Shown here: positions 1-7,994 of the stretch, piece after piece
Layout of the letters: every line of letters starts with the position of its first letter
Numbering within the stretch: the first letter of the stretch is position 1
Assembly (NCBI GenBank): GCA_051984675.1
Contig: JBPYFK010000111.1
Coordinates: forward strand, 1 to 64,000
Reading direction: 5' to 3'
DNA: 64,000 nt
Source: JBPYFK01 sp051984675
Lineage (GTDB): Bacteria > Actinomycetota > Actinomycetes > Mycobacteriales > Pseudonocardiaceae
The notes under the pieces: model-generated
Database searches by the model: none
The model's input: only the letters and a program-made list of their open reading frames with translations
What the model was told of the DNA's origin: nothing
Made by a program: the position numbers and the translations under genes

Positions 1-1261
<1,261 letters not shown>

Positions 1262-1269
1262 GACGCTCT

Positions 1270-1374
1270 TCACTCCCTACGCCGGCATTATCCGGACAGG
1301 TTCGTGCGGTCGGCGGCGCCGGGTGGGTCGTACCCAGCCGCCCTCTCAGCCCGCTTCCGGTGCGAGCTCCCGCG
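1270..1374 (-). promoter_or_regulatory. TPP riboswitch (THI element) of thiC
   Basis: Read on the minus strand, the thiC leader carries the conserved TPP aptamer blocks in order: GGGCTGAGAGGG (near 1346-1335), then GAACCTGTCCGGATAATGCC (near 1313-1294), then GGCGTAGGGAG. The GGGAG at the 3' end is also the likely thiC ribosome binding site about 10 bases before the ATG, so ligand binding probably blocks translation. The flanking limits are approximate. Confidence 0.93.
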
Positions 1375-1548
1375 GATGTTCAGTTACCAACGACGGAGGC
1401 TAGTCGCCGCCAGGGCCGCTGCCAAGTCGGCGTCACTGCGATGACGGCGTGCGGATTTGACGATAGGCTGATGACCAGGAGAAACAGATACCTGTCAGGG
1501 GTGGTGGATACGATGCGTGGCGACGAGAACGCAGGAGGCGATCGCGCC

Positions 1549-1686
1549 ATGAACGCTGCCCCGATGCCCTCCACTTCGTCTTGGGAATGTGGTGGCGCGT
1601 ATCAGGAAGGTCACCGCGTGCCGTTCGGCAAGCCGATCACGCTGCCGGCGCCGTTCGATCTGACCCTGGCGACCGATCGTTTCTGA
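1549..1686 (+). pseudogene. Decayed remnant of a Uma2-family nuclease gene
   Basis: A 45-codon frame that looks like an internally deleted copy of the intact Uma2 gene next door. The leader and start match that gene (AGGAGGCGATCGCGCCATG here, AGGAGGTGATCGCGTCATG there), and the first residues MNAAPMPSTS resemble MTAPALPYTM. The frame then jumps to HRVPFGKPITLPAPFDL, matching the extreme C-terminus HRVPFGEQIKLPEPFGL of the neighbour. The nuclease core between is absent. I infer tandem duplication followed by an in-frame deletion of roughly 480 bases. Residual expression as a short peptide cannot be excluded. Confidence 0.75.
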
Positions 1687-1773
1687 CGGTCGTATGGGAC
1701 CGCCTCCCTGTGATTTCACCCCAGTGCGACATGTACTGTGCGTGAAGAGATCAACACAGGAGGTGATCGCGTC

Positions 1774-2394
1774 ATGACAGCCCCGGCGCTTCCCTACACC
1801 ATGAACTCCACATCGGACAATGCGGACAAGCTGGAGACGGACCCGTCGACGACCACGGATCTGGTGACCGCCTGGCGGGAGCTGAACATTCCGCAAGGCT
1901 GGCGCTCGGAGATCATCCAGGAGCGGATCGTGGTGACGCCACTACCGGACCAGTGGCACAATCTCGCCGCTTCCAGGTTGATCAAGGGTTTGGTGCGGCT
2001 GATGCCCGACGACCGGTGGGAACTGTGCACCTCGCTGGGCGTGTCCGTTCCCTCGCTCGATGAGCTGTACGTGCCCGATCTCGCCGTCGTGCCACCGGAG
2101 GCGATGACGTCCGACCAGGCGTCCGTGGCAGGCGAGCGCGTGCTGCTGGTCGCCGAGATCACGTCGAAGGGCACCGCCGACACGGACCGCAAGACCAAGA
2201 TGCGGGGCTACGCGCACGCCGGTGTTCCGCTGTTCCTGCTGATCGACCGCTTCGCGGAGGAGGCCCCGACGGTCTTCCTGCATTCCGAGCCCTCACCCAG
2301 CGGCTTCTACCGGCACACGCACCGGGTTCCGTTCGGGGAGCAGATCAAGCTGCCGGAACCGTTCGGCCTGAGCTTGGACACCGTGGAGTTCTGA
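1774..2394 (+). CDS. Uma2-family (DUF820) PD-(D/E)XK endonuclease-like protein
   Basis: A 206-residue protein of the Uma2 family, a widespread restriction-endonuclease-like fold of unsettled role. The core is visible: VPDLAVVPPEAM supplies the PD aspartate near residue 110, VLLVAEITSKGT the Glu of the E-x-K-like position near residue 133, then DTDRKTKMRGYAHAGVPLFLLID, which is typical of the family. ATG 1774 is chosen because a perfect AGGAGGTGA lies 8 bases upstream; an in-frame GTG at 1738 precedes the ribosome binding site. The gene sits between thiC and def, beside its own decayed copy. Family assignment is firm, but the biological role is not known. Confidence 0.85.
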   Translation: MTAPALPYTMNSTSDNADKLETDPSTTTDLVTAWRELNIPQGWRSEIIQERIVVTPLPDQWHNLAASRLIKGLVRLMPDDRWELCTSLGVSVPSLDELYVPDLAVVPPEAMTSDQASVAGERVLLVAEITSKGTADTDRKTKMRGYAHAGVPLFLLIDRFAEEAPTVFLHSEPSPSGFYRHTHRVPFGEQIKLPEPFGLSLDTVEF

Positions 2395-2446
2395 CGCCTC
2401 CCGTGCCCGTAGATCGGAAACCCTCCGCTGGCTCGTGCCGGGGTTG

Positions 2447-3022
2447 TCAGTGGTCCGCGAAGGGGTCGCCGACCTCCGCTGGGTCCCAGGACAGCCCCGG
2501 CTCACCCCACCCGTTGTGCTTGAGCATCTTTTTCGCCGCCCGCGCGTGCCGCCCGACCAGCCGGTTCAGGTACAGCAGCCCGTCCAGGTGGTCGGTTTCG
2601 TGCTGCAGGCACCGCGCGAAGAAACCGGTACCCTCCACCTCCACCGGCTTACCGTCCACATCGGACCCGCTGACCTTCGCCCAGGACGCTCGCCCGGTGG
2701 GGAACGCCTCGCCCGGGACCGACAGGCAGCCCTCCCAGTCCTCGTCCGGGTCGGGCATGGTCTCCGGGACTTCCGAGGTTTCCAGTACCGGATTGACGAC
2801 CACGCCCCGGTGCTGTTCTCCCTTGTCGTCCGGGCAATCGTAAACAAACAGTCGCAGATCGATACCGATCTGGTTCGCGGCCAGGCCGACACCGTTGGCC
2901 GCGGCAAGTGTGTCGAACATGTCGTCCACCAGCGCGCGCAGTTCGTCGTCGAACTTCTCGACCGGCCGCGTGGCGTTGTGCAGCACGGGATCGCCGGCGA
3001 TTCGGATCGGGTGTACGGCCAT
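2447..3022 (-). CDS. def: Peptide deformylase
   Basis: Removes the formyl group from the N-terminal methionine of nascent proteins in the cytoplasm, using a bound metal. All three family motifs are present in this 191-residue protein: GVGLAANQIG at 44-53, EGCLSVPG at 97-104 (metal ligand Cys99), and HETDH at 141-145 (two His ligands and the catalytic Glu). An in-frame TTG at 3031 exists, but ATG 3022 is preferred because a -10-like TACAGT ends 8 bases upstream, fitting a leaderless mRNA. In M. tuberculosis def also lies back to back with the DUF3263 and virR genes. Confidence 0.96.
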   Translation of the reverse strand: MAVHPIRIAGDPVLHNATRPVEKFDDELRALVDDMFDTLAAANGVGLAANQIGIDLRLFVYDCPDDKGEQHRGVVVNPVLETSEVPETMPDPDEDWEGCLSVPGEAFPTGRASWAKVSGSDVDGKPVEVEGTGFFARCLQHETDHLDGLLYLNRLVGRHARAAKKMLKHNGWGEPGLSWDPAEVGDPFADH

Positions 3023-3030
3023 AAGCGCCA

Positions 3031-3036
3031 ACTGTA
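3031..3036 (-). promoter_or_regulatory. -10 element of a probable leaderless def transcript
   Basis: On the minus strand TACAGT is followed by 8 bases and then ATG 3022, with no Shine-Dalgarno sequence between. This spacing is typical of actinobacterial promoters whose transcript begins at the start codon. No strong -35 is seen. Confidence 0.45.
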
Positions 3037-3244
3037 TCGGCCGGCCTGCCGGTCAGCTCCGGCTGGCAGACTCTGGTTGGGCCGATCGACTGTGCGCGCC
3101 GGGCCCGGATGGCTGCCCATCCGATGGTTGCAGGCCGTGGGCGCTTACGCGCGCACTGTGGGCGCGGCATGATGTAATCGTGGGCAGGAATCACACTTGT
3201 GTCATTGATTCCCGCGGAGCCCGGACCGCAAGGCGAGGAGCCAG

Positions 3245-3763
3245 ATGGACGCCGCACAGATGTTGACCGCGCGGGAGATGGCGCGCCACTGCGAGCAGAT
3301 CGTGCAACACGTCCGGCAGCGCGAGCAGGTACCGGAGTCGACGGCGAAACCTCGCGGACGTCCCCTGGAGTCGGTCACCCAACCGCTGCCCAGGATCACC
3401 GAGGGAATCGCCGGTCGGGACTCCGAACCGCCGCGCGAAGGCGCCCACACACGGCGATCCACCGTTGTCGAGGGCAGTCCGGTGGACAACGCGCCGGCGC
3501 GCGACGGTGCGCTGACGCCGCGCGAGTGGGAGATCCTCGCGTTCGAGCGTCAGTGGTGGAAGTACGTCGGCGCCAAGGAACAGGCCATCCGCGAACTGTT
3601 CGACATGTCCCCGACGCGCTACTACCAGCTGTTGAACGCGCTGGTCGAGCGGCCGGAGGCGCTGCGCGCGGACCCCATGCTGATCAAGCGTCTGCGCAGG
3701 GTTCGGGCGAAGCGGCAGCGCGTCCGCAACGCTCGTCGACTGGGAATTGAGCTGAACCGATGA
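3245..3763 (+). CDS. DUF3263 domain protein
   Basis: A 172-residue protein whose C-terminal half is a DUF3263 domain: LTPREWEILAFERQWWKYVG at about 90-109, then KEQAIRELFDMSPTRYYQLL and a basic tail KRLRRVRAKRQRVRNARR. The domain resembles a sigma-70 region 4-like helix-turn-helix and may bind DNA; this is inference. The N-terminal 85 residues are polar and probably disordered. GAGGAG lies 7 bases before ATG 3245. The stop overlaps the start of the next gene (ATGA), so the two are translationally coupled, as with Rv0430-Rv0431 in M. tuberculosis. Confidence 0.85.
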   Translation: MDAAQMLTAREMARHCEQIVQHVRQREQVPESTAKPRGRPLESVTQPLPRITEGIAGRDSEPPREGAHTRRSTVVEGSPVDNAPARDGALTPREWEILAFERQWWKYVGAKEQAIRELFDMSPTRYYQLLNALVERPEALRADPMLIKRLRRVRAKRQRVRNARRLGIELNR

Positions 3764-4371
3764 CCTCATCGCCCACCGGGCTGTCCACCGCGAAGCTGGG
3801 CGGGTTCGCGCTGATCGGCGCGGGCGCGCTCGCTGTCGTGATCGGCGCGACCACGACCTTCACCAGTGGTGCCGAGAACTCCGCGCAGGCGGCCTTCCCG
3901 CCACCCCCGCCGCCCCCGGCGAACCAGGTCATGCCCCCGCCTGCCGTTCCCGCGCCGTCCCCGCAACCCGCGCCACCGCAGGGAAGTCCGTCCAGCCAGC
4001 AGCAGCCCCTCCCGCCAGCACCGTCGTCCGGCCAGCCCGGTTCGGGCTCAACCGGTGGGCAACAGCCGGCGGCCGCGATCATGGTGCGGGTCTACAACAA
4101 CAGCACGATCACCGGGCTCGCGCACCGCGCCGCCGACGATCTCCAGCGTGCCGGCTACCTCGTGCCCGAGGTCGGCAACTATGCCCGTGGGACCATTCCC
4201 ACGACCACGTTCTACTACCGGCCGGGCACTGACGAGCAGCGACAGGCGGAGCAGGCCGCCGCGCGGTTCGGTGCCCGGGTGGAACCGCGGTTTCCGGGTA
4301 TCACGGACGCGAGCCCGGGTCTGATCGCGATCATCACCAACGACTACAAGGGACCTGTCGCTGGTCAGTGA
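3760..4371 (+). CDS. LytR C-terminal domain membrane protein, VirR-like
   Basis: A 203-residue envelope protein. It has a short cytoplasmic tail, one membrane segment at about 13-36 (FALIGAGALAVVIGATTTF), a Pro/Gln/Ser-rich linker at about 45-105 that would span the cell wall, and a LytR_C domain from about 107 to 196 (MVRVYNNSTITGLAHRAADD, VPEVGNYARG, TTTFYYRPG). It corresponds in position and architecture to Rv0431 (VirR), implicated in M. tuberculosis in cell-wall integrity and vesicle release. No LytR-CpsA-Psr catalytic domain is present, so it is probably a partner of cell-wall ligases rather than an enzyme. Confidence 0.85.
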   Translation: MTSSPTGLSTAKLGGFALIGAGALAVVIGATTTFTSGAENSAQAAFPPPPPPPANQVMPPPAVPAPSPQPAPPQGSPSSQQQPLPPAPSSGQPGSGSTGGQQPAAAIMVRVYNNSTITGLAHRAADDLQRAGYLVPEVGNYARGTIPTTTFYYRPGTDEQRQAEQAAARFGARVEPRFPGITDASPGLIAIITNDYKGPVAGQ

Positions 4372-4393
4372 CCGGGTCGATCGGCGGCTGACG

Positions 4394-5380
4394 ATGAGCA
4401 ATGTCGAGTCGAAACCGGTGGAGATGACCTGCCGGGACCGGGCGGGTGCCGTGGATGTCGCCGGTCGACCGGTCGTTGAGGTGCTGCGTTCGCGGGACGT
4501 ACCCCTGGGTGGTCCCCGGGCGATGACCGTGCGCCGCACGCTTCCCCAGCGCGCTCGGTCGCTGATCGGCGCCTGGTGCTTCGCCGACCACTACGGCCCG
4601 GACGATGTCGCCGTCACCGGAGGCATGGACGTCCCGCCACATCCGCACACCGGGCTGCAGACGGTGAGCTGGCTGTTCACCGGTGAGGTCGAGCATCGGG
4701 ACAGCCTGGGCACCCGCGCACTGGTGCGGCCGGGCGAGCTGAACCTCATGACCGGCGGATACGGCATCTGCCATTCGGAGGTCTCCACCGCGCGGACCAC
4801 GATCCTGCATGGCGTGCAGCTGTGGGTCGCCCTGCCGGACAGTGCTCGACACGGTCCGCGCGACTTCCAGCATTACGTGCCCGAACCGGTCGATCTCGGG
4901 GGCGTGTCGGCCCGCGTCTTTCTCGGCGACCTCGCCGGGGACACGTCCCCGGTGCGGACTTTCACGCCACTGCTCGGCGCCGAGATCACGTTGGAGCCGC
5001 ACGCCGAGATCGCGCTGGAGGTCGATCCCGGTTTCGAGCACGGCATCCTCGTCGACACCGGCACGGTGACGGTCGCCGGCGCGGACCTTGTCCGGGCGGA
5101 TCTGGGATATCTCGGTGTCGGCCTGTCGAGCCTGCCGCTGGCCAACCACGCCGATGCGCCCGCGCGGGTGGTCCTGCTCGGCGGTGCGCCGTTCGGCGAG
5201 GAGATCGTGATGTGGTGGAACTTCGTCGGCCGCGATCACGAGGAGATCGTCCGCTTCCGGGACGCCTGGGAGCACGAGTCGGACCAGTTCGGCCGGGTCG
5301 AGGGCTACGAGGGCAGCCCGCGGCGGCTGGCCGCCCCCGTGCTGCCCAACGCGCGGCTCAGGCCCCGCCGCCAGCCGTGA
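4394..5380 (+). CDS. Pirin-family bicupin protein
   Basis: A 328-residue two-cupin protein of the pirin family. The N-terminal cupin has the metal ligands: HPHTG with His83 and His85, then GICHSEVS with His127 and Glu129. Some bacterial pirins act as quercetin dioxygenases and others as regulators of central enzymes, so the substrate is open. The C-terminal cupin ends with the typical GGAPFGEEIVMWWNFVGR block. The start at ATG 4394 has no strong ribosome binding site; the next in-frame ATG is residue 11. The 3' end overlaps the opposite-strand GNAT gene by 23 bases. Confidence 0.88.
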   Translation: MSNVESKPVEMTCRDRAGAVDVAGRPVVEVLRSRDVPLGGPRAMTVRRTLPQRARSLIGAWCFADHYGPDDVAVTGGMDVPPHPHTGLQTVSWLFTGEVEHRDSLGTRALVRPGELNLMTGGYGICHSEVSTARTTILHGVQLWVALPDSARHGPRDFQHYVPEPVDLGGVSARVFLGDLAGDTSPVRTFTPLLGAEITLEPHAEIALEVDPGFEHGILVDTGTVTVAGADLVRADLGYLGVGLSSLPLANHADAPARVVLLGGAPFGEEIVMWWNFVGRDHEEIVRFRDAWEHESDQFGRVEGYEGSPRRLAAPVLPNARLRPRRQP

Positions 5381-5678
5381 ACTTCCCGGGATAGCGCTCG
5401 TCGACGAGGTCGGCGTACTCCCGATGCTTGGTGATGTAGTTCGCGATGTACGGGCACAGCGGGGTCACCCGCCGCCCCTCGGCGCGGATCGCGTCCAGCG
5501 TCGTCCCCGTCAACCGGCCGGCCAGTCCCTGGCCCTGGTAGGCGGAGTCGATCTCCGTGTGGGTGAGGATCACCCGGTCTTCCCGCCGGCGGTAGTCGGC
5601 GAACCCGGCCAGGTGGCCGTCGACGGTGATCTCGAACCGCGAGCGCTCGGGGCTGTCGGTGACCTGGACTTCGTCCAT
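5358..5678 (-). CDS. Small GNAT-family N-acetyltransferase (YjdJ/Gtn type)
   Basis: A 106-residue minimal acetyltransferase. The acetyl-CoA pyrophosphate loop is read as AYQGQGLAGRL at about 46-56. The C-terminal CPYIANYITKHREYADLV is diagnostic of the compact PF14542 subfamily, in which a Cys-Pro replaces the usual C-terminal helix arrangement. The substrate is unknown. It starts a few bases after the pssA stop and is therefore the last gene of a psd-pssA-GNAT operon. GTG 5681 is an alternative start one codon earlier. Confidence 0.85.
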   Translation of the reverse strand: MDEVQVTDSPERSRFEITVDGHLAGFADYRRREDRVILTHTEIDSAYQGQGLAGRLTGTTLDAIRAEGRRVTPLCPYIANYITKHREYADLVDERYPGKFTAGGGA

Positions 5679-5682
5679 CACG

Positions 5683-6702
5683 TCACCACCGGGGACCTGT
5701 GCCCGGGCGGTCGCGGCGCAGTCCCAGGCGCCGCCAGCTCCGCCGGCCGGCGCCGGCGCCGTGGCCGTGGCCGTGGCCGTTCGGCCGCGGCAGCCGCACG
5801 CGGCGTGCCGCGCCGGCGACGCGGCGCCGCAGCGGCGGCCGGAGGCCGAGCCGCCGCTGAGAGCGGCGGATGGCGCGCCGCTCGCGCGGCAGCGCTTCCC
5901 ACGCCTCCGGGTGGTCGCGCAGCCAGCGGTGCCGGTACACGGCGTAGGGGATGTGCACGAGGTAGATCACCATCGCGAGCATGAGCGCGAGCAGCGGGAA
6001 GGTGACGATGCCGGCCGCCAGCAGGGCCACCAGCACCAGCAGCGGCGCCACCAGGTGTGGCGGCACGTTGACGGTCTTCAGCGACAGCGTCGGCACCCGG
6101 CTGACCGCCAGCCCGGCGACCGCGACCATCCAGAGGATCACCACTGGTTGGGCCGCCCACCAGCCCGGGTAGCCGAACTGGGCGGTGAGCACCAACGGGA
6201 GCAGCGCCAAAAGCCCGGCGGCCGGGGCCGGCACGCCGACGAAGAACTCCTTGGCGTACGGCGGCTGGTCGGTGTCGTCCAGCAGGGTGTTGAACCTCGC
6301 CAGTCGCAGCACGAGGCACACCGCGAAGATCAGCGCGGCCACCCAGCCGGCGCGGTTGTTCTGCAGGTTCCAGACGTACAGCGTCAGCGCCGGAGCGACC
6401 CCGAAGGACATCGCGTCGGACAGCGAGTCCAGCTCGGCACCCATCCTGCTGGTGGCGTCCAGCAGCCGGGCGATGCGTCCATCCAGGCCGTCGAGCACGG
6501 CGGCGACGCCGACCGATGCGAGGGCGCTCACCAGATGACCGCCGAGGGCGAACATGACGGCCGACAGCCCAGCGCACATCGCCAGCACGGTGACGGCGTT
6601 CGGCAGCAGCCGGACCCCACGGGTACCGCGCATGGGCGCCCGACCGTTGGGCAGGTGGCCGTTGGGGAAGGGGTTGCTGGGCAGTGGGAGGGGCGCGGGC
6701 AC
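5683..6702 (-). CDS. pssA: CDP-diacylglycerol--serine O-phosphatidyltransferase
   Basis: An integral membrane enzyme that makes phosphatidylserine from CDP-diacylglycerol and serine. The CDP-alcohol phosphotransferase signature DGx2ARx8Gx3Dx3D is complete at residues 74-96 (DGRIAR, then G88, D92, D96). Several hydrophobic helices follow (for example VVILWMVAVAGLAV and LVAPLLVLVALLAAGIVTF). At 339 residues it is longer than most bacterial PssA (about 250-290). The extra length is a Pro-rich N-terminus and a C-terminal tail after residue 285 that is Arg- and Gly-rich, likely cytoplasmic. GTG 6702 starts 6 bases after the psd stop. Confidence 0.93.
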   Translation of the reverse strand: MPAPLPLPSNPFPNGHLPNGRAPMRGTRGVRLLPNAVTVLAMCAGLSAVMFALGGHLVSALASVGVAAVLDGLDGRIARLLDATSRMGAELDSLSDAMSFGVAPALTLYVWNLQNNRAGWVAALIFAVCLVLRLARFNTLLDDTDQPPYAKEFFVGVPAPAAGLLALLPLVLTAQFGYPGWWAAQPVVILWMVAVAGLAVSRVPTLSLKTVNVPPHLVAPLLVLVALLAAGIVTFPLLALMLAMVIYLVHIPYAVYRHRWLRDHPEAWEALPRERRAIRRSQRRLGLRPPLRRRVAGAARRVRLPRPNGHGHGHGAGAGRRSWRRLGLRRDRPGTGPRW

Positions 6703-6708
6703 GGTCGC

Positions 6709-7440
6709 TCAGAGCTCCCCGGGCCGCGATGTGGAAGGCAGCTCGGCCAGCACCGTCTCGCCGCCGATCGTGCGCTGGCCCGGTTCGACCAGGACCCGGC
6801 TGCCCGACGGAACGTAGAGGTCGACCCGCGAGCCGAACCGGATCAGCCCGTAGGTGTGGCCGGCGAGGACCTTCTCGCCCTCCCGCAGCGAGCACACGAT
6901 CCGGCGAGCGACCAGCCCGGCGATCTGCACGGCAACGAGGTCGTGACCGTCCGCGGTGCGCACCACCACCGCGTTGCGCTCGTTGTCCTCGCTGGCCTTG
7001 TCCAGGTCGGCGGAGAGGAACTTGCCCGGACGGTAGGCGATCCGGGTGACTTCGCCGTCGGCGGGAAGGCGCTGGACATGCACGTCGAAGATGGTCAGGA
7101 ACGCGCTGATCCGGGTCATCGGTTCGGTGCCCAGGCCGAGTTCGGCCGGTGGGGCGGCGGTGTCGACCTGTGACACGGTGCCGTCGGCGGGAGCGACAGC
7201 GACACCGGGCCGGCACGGCGTGGTCCGCTTCGGCTCCCGGAAGAACCAGGCGCACCACGCCGTGCCGAGCGCGCCGAGCACACCGGCGGGGCGCCAGAGC
7301 TGGCGCAGCAGCAGGGTCGCGGCGGTCGCGCCGAGTACGAAGGGACGACCCGCGGGGTGCATCGGCGGAACCGTTCCGCGGGCCAGGTCGACCAGGTGCG
7401 CCAGCGGGCTGGTGCGGTGTGTGCTGGTGTTGCGGTTCAT
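6709..7440 (-). CDS. psd: Phosphatidylserine decarboxylase proenzyme
   Basis: Converts phosphatidylserine, the product of the downstream gene, to phosphatidylethanolamine. The short (PSD-A) form is seen: a hydrophobic N-terminal region, APADGTV at about 84-90, FLTIFDVHVQRLP with His121, and the self-cleavage site FGSRVD at 202-207, where Gly203-Ser204 would break to give the pyruvoyl group on the alpha chain. The start at ATG 7440 gives 243 residues. A GTG at 7509 would add 23 residues with no homology to the family. It forms an operon with pssA. Confidence 0.93.
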   Translation of the reverse strand: MNRNTSTHRTSPLAHLVDLARGTVPPMHPAGRPFVLGATAATLLLRQLWRPAGVLGALGTAWCAWFFREPKRTTPCRPGVAVAPADGTVSQVDTAAPPAELGLGTEPMTRISAFLTIFDVHVQRLPADGEVTRIAYRPGKFLSADLDKASEDNERNAVVVRTADGHDLVAVQIAGLVARRIVCSLREGEKVLAGHTYGLIRFGSRVDLYVPSGSRVLVEPGQRTIGGETVLAELPSTSRPGEL

Positions 7441-7994
7441 CGGGTGGTATGCCCCTGCGTCGGTGATCTGACGGCTTCGGGCCGTCTCGCGCGGCGGCCC
7501 GGTTGCCACCGTGCCTACAGCATCGCGGACACACCCTACGTCCCCGTCGCGGGGGGCGGTGGATCATGAGATCAGCCTGAGATGGTGCCGAGCTTCCGAT
7601 GATGCTCGCCGCGGTGACGAGGAGCCCATCCAGCGAGCTGGCGCCAGTGAACTGGGGCCAGTGAGCCGGACATGAGTCGGGGCGGAACCACACGCCCCCG
7701 AAGCGCTGGTTCCGCCCCGCTCACCAAGGCTGCAAGGCATCTCCCCGTTGGTGCCTCGCAGCCTCCCCCCGAACTGGGTCCGTGCACCCCCCGACGGCAC
7801 ACGTCCCCGACCCGCATCTCCCCGCGGCACCCGCCATACGAGAAGTAGCGGTGAGCGTGGTGGAGACGTCATGGAGCAACTGGGTGTTACGCGGCTCCCA
7901 GTGTAATTGGCGTCACAACGAGTGAGTAGCCGCTATCGGCGGATATTGTCAGGTTGTTATGTAACACAGTGTATCCATTCTTGGGGAAATGCTG
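7441..7994. other. 554-base gap upstream of psd without a convincing gene
   Basis: Both flanking genes run leftward, so this should hold the psd-pssA promoter and the end of the M48-like gene. Open frames here (for example 7564-7872, minus) lack family-like sequence. The part from 7900 to 7990 is richer in A+T and has a small palindrome TGTTA-TG-TAACA at 7955-7966, perhaps an operator. I see no clear terminator. Confidence 0.3.

Noticed and set aside
5626..7173. Long plus-strand frame opposite pssA and psd, rich in Gln, His and Arg
   Set aside because: Shadow of two well-identified genes, with no family features.
7564..7872. Minus-strand frame of 102 codons between psd and the M48-like gene
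   Set aside because: Low-complexity composition, no family pattern and no good ribosome binding site. The gap is better explained as regulatory sequence.
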